This document shows, piece by piece, positions 56,715 to 64,000 of a DNA stretch of 64,000 bases. Within the stretch, counting starts at the first letter, position 1; every line of letters begins with the position of its first letter. The notes beneath the pieces were generated by a model. The model made no database searches and was not told the DNA's origin. It worked only from the letters and a program-made list of their open reading frames with translations. A program made the translations under genes and the position numbers. Source of the stretch: UBA2396 sp038042175 (GTDB lineage: Bacteria; Planctomycetota; Phycisphaerae; Phycisphaerales; UBA1924); contig CAYHQQ010000012.1 of assembly GCA_964358855.1 (NCBI GenBank), positions 1 through 64,000 on the forward strand. The letters run 5' to 3'.

Positions 56715-57584
56715 TCAGGTCTCGACGATCTCGCCGTACGCCTCGGGCCTGCGATCACGATAGAACTGCCACGTCGACCGCACCTGCTCGATGATCGCGA
56801 AGTCCAGGTCGGCCACCAGCAGTTCGTCCTTGTCCTCCGACGCCTGGGCGACCGTCTCGCCGCGGGGATTCACGAAGTAGCTGGTGCCGTAGAACCGACC
56901 GATGTTCCACGGCGCCTCGGTGCCCACGCGGTTGATGTTGCCCATGAAATACCCGTTGGCGACCGCGTGGGCCGGCTGCTCGATCTTCCACAGATACTGC
57001 GAGAGTCCCGCCGTCGTCGCCGACGGATTGAAAACAATCTCCGCCCCATTGAGCCCCAGGCACCTCGCCCCTTCGGGGAAGTGCCGGTCGTAGCAGATGT
57101 ACACGCCCACCTTCGCGTACCGGGTCTTGAAGACCGGGTACCCACCGGTGCCGGGCTTGAAGAAGAACTTCTCGAAGAACCCGGGGTTCACCTGCGGAAT
57201 GTGCTGTTTGCGGTACTTGCCCAGGTACGTGCCGTCGGCATCGATCACCGCGGCCGTGTTGTACAGCACCCCGCTCATCTCCCGCTCGTACACCGGCACG
57301 ATCATGACCATCGCGAACTTCTTGGCGTACTTGGCCATGAGCTCGGTCGTCGGCCCGGGTACCTCCTCGGCCGCCGCATACCACCGCGGGTCCTGGCTCG
57401 GGCAGAAATACGGCCCGTTGAAAATCTCCTGCAGACACAGGATCTGCACGCCCTTCTTCCCCGCTTCTTCAATGAACGGGATGTGCTTGTCGACCATCGC
57501 CCTTTGAATCTCGGCGACTGGACGCTTCTCGTCGTTGAGCGGGTTGCTGCACTGGATGAGGCCGCAGCGGACAATTTTACTCAT
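56715..57584 (-). CDS. Beta-ureidopropionase (N-carbamoyl-beta-alanine amidohydrolase)
   Basis: Nitrilase-superfamily enzyme of 289 aa with the catalytic triad E53 (LQEIF), K126 (YRKQHIP) and C164 (YICYDRHFPE). Converts N-carbamoyl-beta-alanine to beta-alanine, CO2 and ammonia. ATG at 57584 is chosen because AGGTGA lies 6 nt upstream; a GTG 9 bp earlier is less likely. Second-to-third step of the reductive pyrimidine pathway. Confidence 0.9.
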   Translation of the reverse strand: MSKIVRCGLIQCSNPLNDEKRPVAEIQRAMVDKHIPFIEEAGKKGVQILCLQEIFNGPYFCPSQDPRWYAAAEEVPGPTTELMAKYAKKFAMVMIVPVYEREMSGVLYNTAAVIDADGTYLGKYRKQHIPQVNPGFFEKFFFKPGTGGYPVFKTRYAKVGVYICYDRHFPEGARCLGLNGAEIVFNPSATTAGLSQYLWKIEQPAHAVANGYFMGNINRVGTEAPWNIGRFYGTSYFVNPRGETVAQASEDKDELLVADLDFAIIEQVRSTWQFYRDRRPEAYGEIVET

Positions 57585-57617
57585 GTTGTTCACCTGTAAA
57601 GAAGGCTGGCCTCGGGT

Positions 57618-58889
57618 TCAGTGGGCGCCCTTCTTGGGCCGAAGGCTCGCGCCGTTGTTGACATGGTCGTTCCACGTCGCGGGCTTGAAGGAATTGTCGA
57701 CCTGTTCCATCGTGATGCACCCCTGCACCGGGCACACGATCTGGCAAAGGTTGCATCCGACACACTCGGACTCGTCGACGACGGGCACACGCGTGCCGTC
57801 GACCGTCGGATGGATGCACTGGTGGGCCCCGTCGTGGCAGGCGGCCACACAAAGCTGGCACCCGATGCACTTGGACGCGTCGATCTTGGCGACCGTCTCG
57901 TAATTGAGGTCCAGGTCTCCCCAATCGCTGAACCCCGGGATCGCCTTGCCCACCATCTGGTCAACAGTCGCAAACCCGTGGGTCTGCATGTACTCATCGA
58001 GCCCCTCGATCATGTCCTCGACAACGCGGTACCCCCGGAGCATCACCTCCGTGCAAACCTGGACCGACGAAGCCCCCAGCAGAATGAACTCCACCGCATC
58101 GCGCCAGTTGCAGATGCCCCCGATGCCGCTGATGGGCAGCCCAAACTCCTTCTCGCGGGCCAATGCCGCCACCATGTGCAGCGCGATGGGCTTGACCGCC
58201 GCCCCGCAGTATCCGCCGTTGGTGCTCCGCGAGCCCACCCGCGGCTCGGGCACAAACCGGTCGATGTCGACGCCGATGATGCTCTTGATCGTGTTGATCA
58301 ACGACACACCATGGGCCCCTCCGCGCCTGGCCGCCATCCCGTGCGGCACGATGTTCGACACGTTGGGCGTGAGCTTCACGAACACCGGAATGCTCGACGC
58401 CTCAACCGCCCACGACGTGATCTCCTGGTTGATCCTGGGCTCCTGCCCCACCGCCGAGCCCATGCCCCGCTCGCACATGCCGTGCGGGCAGCCGAAGTTG
58501 AGCTCGATCCCGTCGGCGCCCGTGTCGATGCTCCGCTTGATGATGTCGCGCCACTCCTCACGCGACTCGACCATGAGCGACACGATGACGGCATGCTTTG
58601 GGAACAGACGTTTGGTCTCGGCAATCTCGCGGAAGTTGATCTCCAGCGATCGATCGGTGATCAGTTCGATGTTGTTGAACCCCGCGCCCTGCACGCCCCG
58701 GATCGTCGTCGCTCCAAAGCGGCTCGACACGTTCTGGATCGGCACGCCAAGCGTCTTCCACACCGCCCCGCCCCACCCGTGCCCAAAGGCCCGCTGCACC
58801 TGCAGCCCCGAATTCGTCGGCGGCGCCGAAGCGAGCCAGAACGGGTTGGGCGAGCGGATCCCCGCACAGTTGACGCTCAGATCAGGCAT
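57618..58889 (-). CDS. preA: NAD-dependent dihydropyrimidine dehydrogenase, catalytic subunit
   Basis: Flavin- and iron-sulfur-containing subunit of 423 aa. The TIM-barrel dihydroorotate dehydrogenase-like part (about 1-320) has LASAPPTNSG, NFGCPHG and ISGIGGICNWRDA. A C-terminal ferredoxin domain binds two 4Fe-4S clusters through CIGCQLCVAAC and CVGCNLCQIVC. Reduces uracil/thymine. Its start overlaps the end of the PreT gene by 8 bp. Confidence 0.93.
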   Translation of the reverse strand: MPDLSVNCAGIRSPNPFWLASAPPTNSGLQVQRAFGHGWGGAVWKTLGVPIQNVSSRFGATTIRGVQGAGFNNIELITDRSLEINFREIAETKRLFPKHAVIVSLMVESREEWRDIIKRSIDTGADGIELNFGCPHGMCERGMGSAVGQEPRINQEITSWAVEASSIPVFVKLTPNVSNIVPHGMAARRGGAHGVSLINTIKSIIGVDIDRFVPEPRVGSRSTNGGYCGAAVKPIALHMVAALAREKEFGLPISGIGGICNWRDAVEFILLGASSVQVCTEVMLRGYRVVEDMIEGLDEYMQTHGFATVDQMVGKAIPGFSDWGDLDLNYETVAKIDASKCIGCQLCVAACHDGAHQCIHPTVDGTRVPVVDESECVGCNLCQIVCPVQGCITMEQVDNSFKPATWNDHVNNGASLRPKKGAH

Positions 58890-60213
58890 GCTTTCCCCCG
58901 CTCTCTCCCACCTCGCCGGCCAAGTACGCGTGGATCGCCCCGGCCGCCGACTTCCCCTCGGCCGCCGCGTTCACGACTTCCTTGCCCCCGTTGGCGCAGT
59001 CGCCGCCCGCAAACCACCCCTTGCGCCCAGCCCCTCCATCAGCCTCCGTCACGATTCGGCCCCGGTCGACACGGATCCCCTCGAGCCCGGCGAGCATCTG
59101 TCCGAGTTTGGACTGCCCGATCGCCATCAGCGCCAGGTCCGCCTCGATGGTGAACTCCGAGCCCGCGATCGTCCGCTTGTTCTCATCCAAACTCGCGCAC
59201 CGCACGCGCTCCAGCTTTCCATGCCCCTCAAACGCGATGGGAACCGCACGCCACTGCACGCGAGCACCCTGCCCCTTGGCCGCGTGCCACTCGTGCTCAT
59301 ACGCGGACATTCCTTCTTCACTGCCCCGGTAGAGCATCGTGACCGATTTGATCCCAAGACCCAGGGCCTCGCGGACCGCATCGACCGCCGTATTTCCCCC
59401 GCCGATCACCACACACCGGCGGACGTCTGTCATCGCAACGCGGCCCAGCTTCATCTCCTCGATCCACGCGACGGCACCGCGAACCCCTTGCAGGTCCTCG
59501 CCGGGCACACGCAGCATCGAATCGGCCCCAAGCCCCACACCCACGAACATCGCGTCGTGTCGCGTCTCCAGATCCGCCAAAGGCAGGTCATCACCCACCG
59601 AAACGCCGAGCTTCACGTCGATGCCGCCGATCGCAAGGATCCATTCAACCTCTTCGAGAGCTTTGTCGCTCCGCATCTTGTACGGCGCAACACCCGTCGC
59701 GTTCAGGCCGCCCAGCGTTGATCGCTTCTCGTAGATCGTGCACCGGTGCCCGAGCCGCCGCAGCTCGTGGGCCGCCGCCAGGCTCGCCGGACCGCCGCCG
59801 ATGAGCCCCACGGACTTGCCCGTGTCGGGCCCGGCCTCAAAGAGCCGCCAACCCTTCTCAAACGCCGCATCGGTCGCGTACCGCTGGAGGCGTCCGATCT
59901 GGATCGGCGGCATCTCCTCAAGGTTGTACACGCAAGCCCCCACGCAAAGCACCTCAACAGGGCAGACGCGAGCACAGCTCATCCCCAGGATGTTGGCCTC
60001 AAAGATCGTGCGGGCCGAACCCTTGACGTTGTCGGTGCTGATTTTGCGGATGAACTGGGGGATATCGATCCGCGTCGGGCACGCCTTGATGCACGGCGCA
60101 TCCGTACAAAACAGGCACCGGTTGGCCTCCACGATCGCCTGCTCGCGGGCCAGCGGCAGCTTGTAATCCGCGAAGGCCGTTTCCGATCGATTGTCCGGCA
60201 GGTGATCCGCCAT
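58882..60213 (-). CDS. preT: NAD-dependent dihydropyrimidine dehydrogenase, electron-transfer subunit
   Basis: Glutamate-synthase-small-subunit-like oxidoreductase of 443 aa. N-terminal cysteines (CLFCTDAPCIKACPTRI and CARVCPVEVLCVGAC) bind two 4Fe-4S clusters. FAD (GLIGGGPASLAAAHELRRLG) and NAD (CVVIGGGNTAVDA) motifs follow. It passes electrons from NAD(P)H to PreA. First gene of the operon; GGAGGG lies 3 nt before the ATG at 60213. Confidence 0.92.
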   Translation of the reverse strand: MADHLPDNRSETAFADYKLPLAREQAIVEANRCLFCTDAPCIKACPTRIDIPQFIRKISTDNVKGSARTIFEANILGMSCARVCPVEVLCVGACVYNLEEMPPIQIGRLQRYATDAAFEKGWRLFEAGPDTGKSVGLIGGGPASLAAAHELRRLGHRCTIYEKRSTLGGLNATGVAPYKMRSDKALEEVEWILAIGGIDVKLGVSVGDDLPLADLETRHDAMFVGVGLGADSMLRVPGEDLQGVRGAVAWIEEMKLGRVAMTDVRRCVVIGGGNTAVDAVREALGLGIKSVTMLYRGSEEGMSAYEHEWHAAKGQGARVQWRAVPIAFEGHGKLERVRCASLDENKRTIAGSEFTIEADLALMAIGQSKLGQMLAGLEGIRVDRGRIVTEADGGAGRKGWFAGGDCANGGKEVVNAAAEGKSAAGAIHAYLAGEVGESGGKHA

Positions 60214-60436
60214 CAGCCCTCCAAAGCGATTCCCAGGGAACACAGATCCGCGGGAGGATCATCCTAATCGAAATCACCCGCCAACGGGGGTGATTCTCCG
60301 CCCTCCAAGCCCTCGCCGCGGGCCCTGACATTTCCCACACAATTTATCTGCCAATGCCGCCCGCAACCGATGTTCCGCGGGCGGGTTCCATGTAGAATGC
60401 GCCCGACGACCCATCGCGGCCGTGATGGAGATTCGC

Positions 60437-61687
60437 ATGGCAAACTCCGCTCTGAGTCCTGCCGAAACGACGCCCCTTGCCGCTGCGCGCCGAGCTCCAT
60501 TGCTTGGCTCGCTGCCCTCGGGCTCACCCTTTCCGCCCCCGCGTGACAAGATGGAGCGACTCCTGCTCACCGCGGACATCCGCGTGATCCGCGCGGGCCA
60601 GGGGGCCCACGCTCGCCCCTGGGATCTGCTCCTGCACAACGAGAAGCTCTCCTCTCGCGTGAAGCGCGAGGGTCTGCTCGGCCTGGGCGACGCTTACGTC
60701 GACGGCTGGTGGGACTGTGACGCATTCGACGACTTCTTCTACCGTGCCTTTCGCGCCGATCTCCCCTCCCTGCTCCGCAACCACCCGCGCGTCTGGTTCG
60801 ACTACCTCAACTACAAGCTCCGCGATCTCCAGAACCGCTCGCACGCCCGCACCAACGTCGAGAGCCACTACAACCTGGGCAACGATCTCTTCGAGGCCAT
60901 GCTCGACCCATACATGCAGTACACCTGTGGCTACTGGGCGACGGCCAAGACGCTCAACCAGGCCCAGGAGGACAAGCTCGATCTCATCTGCCGAAAGCTC
61001 GGGCTCAAACCCGGCATGACCATGCTCGACCTGGGGTGCGGATGGGGCGGGCTCGCGCGGTTCGCGGCCGAGCGCTATGGCGTCAAGGTCACCGCCGTCA
61101 CCCTCTCCGCCGAGCAGCTCGCCTACGCCCAGGAGAAATGCAAGGGGCTGGCCACCGAGTTCCTCCTCCGCGACTACCGCGACGCCAAGGGCACCTTCGA
61201 CCGCATCACCAGCATCGGCATGTTCGAGCACGTGGGGGCCAAGCACCACGCCAGTGCCATGAAGCTCGTCTCAAGCTGCCTCGCCGACGACGGCCTGGCC
61301 CTCATCCACTTCATCGGCACGCGCGACAGCTTCCCCAATCGCACCCACTCCGAGGTCTCCTGGATCAACAAGTACATCTTCCCCGGCATCATCATCCCCA
61401 GCATCAAACAGATCGGCGCCGCCATCGACCACCTCTTCGTGCTCGAAGACTTGCACAACTTCGGCGCCCACTACGACAAGACCCTCATGGCCTGGATCGA
61501 CAACTTTAAACGCGGTTGGGAGGGAGGATCACCCGGGCTCAAGGCCCGCTACGGCAATCGCTTCTATCGCATGTGGATGCACTACCTGCACTCGTGCGCC
61601 GGCGCCTTCCGCTCCCGCGACTACCAACTGTTCCAGCTCGTCCTGAGCAAGCACGGCGTGCCGGGGGGGTACGTCTCAGTTCGCTGA
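60437..61687 (+). CDS. cfa: Cyclopropane-fatty-acyl-phospholipid synthase
   Basis: Methyltransferase of 416 aa that adds a methylene bridge to unsaturated membrane lipids. It has YNLGNDLFEAMLD, QYTCGYW and the SAM motif LDLGCGWGGL, all hallmark of the family. Of three in-frame starts at 60422, 60425 and 60437 the last is used because GGAG lies six bases upstream. Divergent from the PreT operon. A possible -10 TAGAAT lies at 60393. Confidence 0.92.
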   Translation: MANSALSPAETTPLAAARRAPLLGSLPSGSPFPPPRDKMERLLLTADIRVIRAGQGAHARPWDLLLHNEKLSSRVKREGLLGLGDAYVDGWWDCDAFDDFFYRAFRADLPSLLRNHPRVWFDYLNYKLRDLQNRSHARTNVESHYNLGNDLFEAMLDPYMQYTCGYWATAKTLNQAQEDKLDLICRKLGLKPGMTMLDLGCGWGGLARFAAERYGVKVTAVTLSAEQLAYAQEKCKGLATEFLLRDYRDAKGTFDRITSIGMFEHVGAKHHASAMKLVSSCLADDGLALIHFIGTRDSFPNRTHSEVSWINKYIFPGIIIPSIKQIGAAIDHLFVLEDLHNFGAHYDKTLMAWIDNFKRGWEGGSPGLKARYGNRFYRMWMHYLHSCAGAFRSRDYQLFQLVLSKHGVPGGYVSVR

Positions 61688-61747
61688 CGCCCGATTCAAA
61701 GGCACCAGTCGCTTGGTGTTCGCACAGCAATCGAGTATGCTGGGGCC

Positions 61748-62350
61748 TTGACCGACGCTGGAATCCCGGGCTCAACCCCACAACCGACGCAGCCTGCGCC
61801 CGTCGACCCGGCGCTCGTCGAGTCGGTGTACAAGCAGCTGCGAGCCATCGCCCAGCGACAGATGAGCCAGGAACGCTCCGGGCACACGCTCCAGGCAACC
61901 GCGCTCGTGCACGAAGCCTGGGCCCGCGTCGCCGCATCTGCAAGCTCCACGCCGCCAGACAGAGCCGGATTCCTCTTCGCCGCCGCCCGAGCGATGCAGC
62001 AGATCCTCATCGAGCACGCCAGAGGTCGCGGACGCCTCAAGCGGGGGGGAGGACGCGAACGATCGCTCCTGAGCGTCGTCGATCTTGCGGCGGAATGCGA
62101 TGAACAGGAAATCGTGGCCCTCGACGACGCCGTCCGTCGCCTTGAGGATCGGGATCCCCGCGCGGCCGCAATCGTGCGTCTTCGCTTCTACGCCGGGCTC
62201 GACATCGCCGAGACCGCCGCCACCCTGGGGATCAGCGAGCGGACGGTCAAGCGTGAGTGGCAGTTTGCACGGGCGTGGTTGTTCACGCACATTGAGAGTT
62301 TGGAAGACCCAGATGTGAAAAGCGCGGCCCCAGCGAGCGATGAGAGTTGA
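61748..62350 (+). CDS. ECF-type RNA polymerase sigma factor
   Basis: Sigma factor of 200 aa of the planctomycete ECF type linked to kinases. Region 2: LVHEAWARVA, FLFAAARAMQQILIEHARGRGR. Region 4: IVRLRFYAGLDIAETAATLGISERTVKREW. The reading frame begins at TTG 61748, and no better start is seen before the conserved region. It is 11 bp before the GTG of the Ser/Thr kinase gene, the usual arrangement. Confidence 0.82.
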   Translation: MTDAGIPGSTPQPTQPAPVDPALVESVYKQLRAIAQRQMSQERSGHTLQATALVHEAWARVAASASSTPPDRAGFLFAAARAMQQILIEHARGRGRLKRGGGRERSLLSVVDLAAECDEQEIVALDDAVRRLEDRDPRAAAIVRLRFYAGLDIAETAATLGISERTVKREWQFARAWLFTHIESLEDPDVKSAAPASDES

Positions 62351-62361
62351 AGGAGCCGCAC

Positions 62362-64000
62362 GTGGACCAGTCGTGGGAACGCACCAAGGCAATCTTCGGC
62401 GAGGCATCCGACCTCGATGGCCCTGCGAGGTCCGCGTACATCGAGGCCGCGTGCGGGCCCGATCAGGAACTCAGGCGCCGGGTCGACGGGTTGCTGGGGG
62501 CATTGGGACGGGCCGGCACATTCATGGGGGACCCAACGCACACGGAAATTCCGGCGACGGGCGACAGCCCCTTCGACGTGCGCCCCGGCTCAACCTTCGG
62601 ACCCTACACAATCGTCGAGCGGATCGGAGAGGGCGGGTTTGGAACGGTGTTCGTGGCGGACCAGGCCGGACCCGTCGCCCGCCGGGTGGCGCTCAAGATC
62701 CTCAAGGCGGGAATGGACTCGCGAGAGATCCTCTCCCGCTTCGACACCGAGCGACGAACGCTGGCGATGATGGACCATCCCGGCATCGCCAGGATCGATG
62801 GGGCCGGAGTCACGCCCTCGGGCAGGCCTTACTTTGCCATGGAACTCGTCCGCGGCGTGCCGATCACCGAGTACGCCGACATTAACGCCCTCACCACCCG
62901 TGAAAGGCTCGGACTCCTTTGCCAGGTGTGCGCCGGCGTTCAGCATGCCCATCACAAGGGCGTGATCCACCGCGACCTCAAGCCGTCGAACATCCTGGTG
63001 ACGCTCGTCGACGGGGTCCCAACGCCCAAGATCATCGACTTTGGCATCGCCAAGGCTTTGGGCGATTCGGGCCCGGCGGTGACGGCCTTCCACGCGATGA
63101 TGGGCACGCCCGCATACATGTCGCCCGAGCAGGCCGAGCTCAGCTCCGACCAGATCGACACCCGCTCCGATATCTACTCGCTGGGTGCCGTCCTGTACGA
63201 GCTCCTGACGGGCCAGACGCCCTTTGGCGCCGAACTTCTGAGCAAGGCGGCCGGCCCCGAACTCCAGCGCCTCCTCCGCGACCACGAGCCGGGCCCCCCG
63301 TCAACCAAGGTGACCGCCGCCGCGGCCCGCTCGCGCCGGACGCAGCCGGGTGCTCTCCGCCGCGTGCTCCGGGGCGACCTCGACTGGATCGTGATGCGAT
63401 GTCTGGAGAAGCGACCCTCACGCCGGTACGACTCGGCCTACGCCCTGGCCGAAGACCTGCGACGCTACCTCGCCCACGAGCCCGTCACGGCCCGCCCCCC
63501 CACCGTCGGTTACCGAGTCGCGAAGTTCGTCCGCAGAAACAGGACGTTGACCATCGCCGGTGCGGCCGTCCTGCTGACGGCCTGCGTCGGCGCTGGTTTC
63601 GCCGTGGCAGGGTTCCTGGAAGCCAGGAAGCAACGGACCGATGCCCTGGCCTCGGCCGACCGTGCGATCGAGCAGGCCGAAAAGGCAATCGCAGTACGAA
63701 TGTTTCTCACGGACATGTTCCACTCCGCCGACGCCAGGCTCCCCGATGGGGACCGTGCCATCACGGTCCTGGAGGTGCTTTCCCGTGCTGCGGCCAAGCT
63801 GAATGCCGGCGCGTTTCCCGGCAAACCCGGCGTCGAGGCCGCCGTGCGACTCGCGGTCGCCCAGACCTACCGCAGCATGGGGCAACTGGAGGAGTCGCTG
63901 GCCCACGCCACCCGTGCCCGCGAACTCCTGCGAACGCTCCCGGCGACACGCGAGAGCGATTCGGACCTCAAGGAAGCCCTCAATTCCATCGCCGCGGTGC
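62362..64000 (+). CDS. Ser/Thr protein kinase (runs off window end)
   Basis: The first 546 residues of a transmembrane kinase; the frame has no stop before the window ends. GTG at 62362 has AGGAG (62351-62355) six bases upstream. Glycine loop IGEGGFGTV, ATP lysine K112, catalytic HRDLKPSN (203-210), DFG at 226-228, so active-looking. A TM helix lies at about 394-418, followed by a region with TPR-like helices. It is closely similar in plan and wording to the 6315-9632 kinase, and is coupled to the ECF sigma gene upstream. Confidence 0.88.
   Translation, partial: MDQSWERTKAIFGEASDLDGPARSAYIEAACGPDQELRRRVDGLLGALGRAGTFMGDPTHTEIPATGDSPFDVRPGSTFGPYTIVERIGEGGFGTVFVADQAGPVARRVALKILKAGMDSREILSRFDTERRTLAMMDHPGIARIDGAGVTPSGRPYFAMELVRGVPITEYADINALTTRERLGLLCQVCAGVQHAHHKGVIHRDLKPSNILVTLVDGVPTPKIIDFGIAKALGDSGPAVTAFHAMMGTPAYMSPEQAELSSDQIDTRSDIYSLGAVLYELLTGQTPFGAELLSKAAGPELQRLLRDHEPGPPSTKVTAAAARSRRTQPGALRRVLRGDLDWIVMRCLEKRPSRRYDSAYALAEDLRRYLAHEPVTARPPTVGYRVAKFVRRNRTLTIAGAAVLLTACVGAGFAVAGFLEARKQRTDALASADRAIEQAEKAIAVRMFLTDMFHSADARLPDGDRAITVLEVLSRAAAKLNAGAFPGKPGVEAAVRLAVAQTYRSMGQLEESLAHATRARELLRTLPATRESDSDLKEALNSIAAV

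Noticed and set aside
61736..61750. ATG at 61736 as a start for the ECF sigma gene
   Set aside because: It reads into a stop codon after four codons and is out of frame with the sigma factor.

Overview
This 64-kb window is high-GC (roughly two-thirds G+C by eye) bacterial chromosome. It looks like a planctomycete, most likely of the Phycisphaerae type. The signs are several Gfo/Idh/MocA oxidoreductases (two with twin-arginine signals), ECF sigma factors coupled to large transmembrane Ser/Thr kinases, a small membrane protein ending in a CxxC zinc ribbon, a DUF2062 glycosyltransferase, and planctomycete-style dispersed GC-rich repeats. The assignment rests on gene content and style; I could not run a search. 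No rRNA, tRNA, CRISPR array, complete insertion sequence or prophage was seen.

Layout. (1) 0.1-6.2 kb: a minus-strand sugar-metabolism operon (PfkB kinase, class I aldolase, two Gfo/Idh/MocA oxidoreductases) divergent from a third, TAT-exported oxidoreductase. (2) 6.3-12.5 kb: a transmembrane Ser/Thr kinase with a possible carbohydrate-binding-like C-terminus, a GH43 lipoprotein and a membrane/DUF2071-like fusion. (3) 12.9-22.9 kb: a signalling island with a NarL-type regulator, an orphan LivK-like binding protein overlapping a hybrid histidine kinase, a second hybrid kinase whose catalytic half is a near-copy of the first, and a REC-HDOD protein.

(4) 23.7-39.6 kb: the most notable region, a type II polyketide/fatty-acid-like cluster resembling aryl polyene (xanthomonadin/flexirubin-type) pigment clusters. 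It holds a chorismatase, an AMP-dependent ligase, ACP, FabZ-like dehydratase, a fused ketosynthase/chain-length-factor-like protein, a halogenase-family flavoprotein, three acyltransferases, a GT2-DUF2062 protein, LolA-like and LolB-like proteins, an MMPL exporter and a UbiE-like methyltransferase. The logical route is chorismate to hydroxybenzoate, activation onto ACP, iterative elongation and dehydration, tailoring, transfer to a lipid or glycolipid, and export to the outer membrane. No dedicated ketoreductase lies in the window.

(5) 39.7-43.5 kb: a phage-repressor-like HTH gene and a small exported protein, divergent from an ECF sigma/Ser-Thr kinase pair. (6) 43.6-53.6 kb: an M28 peptidase, a class III aminotransferase, small hypotheticals, a SulP permease, and a RhuM-family gene broken by a repeat element. 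(7) 53.7-60.2 kb: a full reductive pyrimidine degradation operon (PreT, PreA, beta-ureidopropionase, dihydropyrimidinase, methylmalonate-semialdehyde dehydrogenase type). The class III aminotransferase at 46-47 kb is a good candidate for the missing beta-alanine step. (8) 60.4-64 kb: a cyclopropane fatty acid synthase, then an ECF sigma factor and a Ser/Thr kinase that runs off the end of the window.
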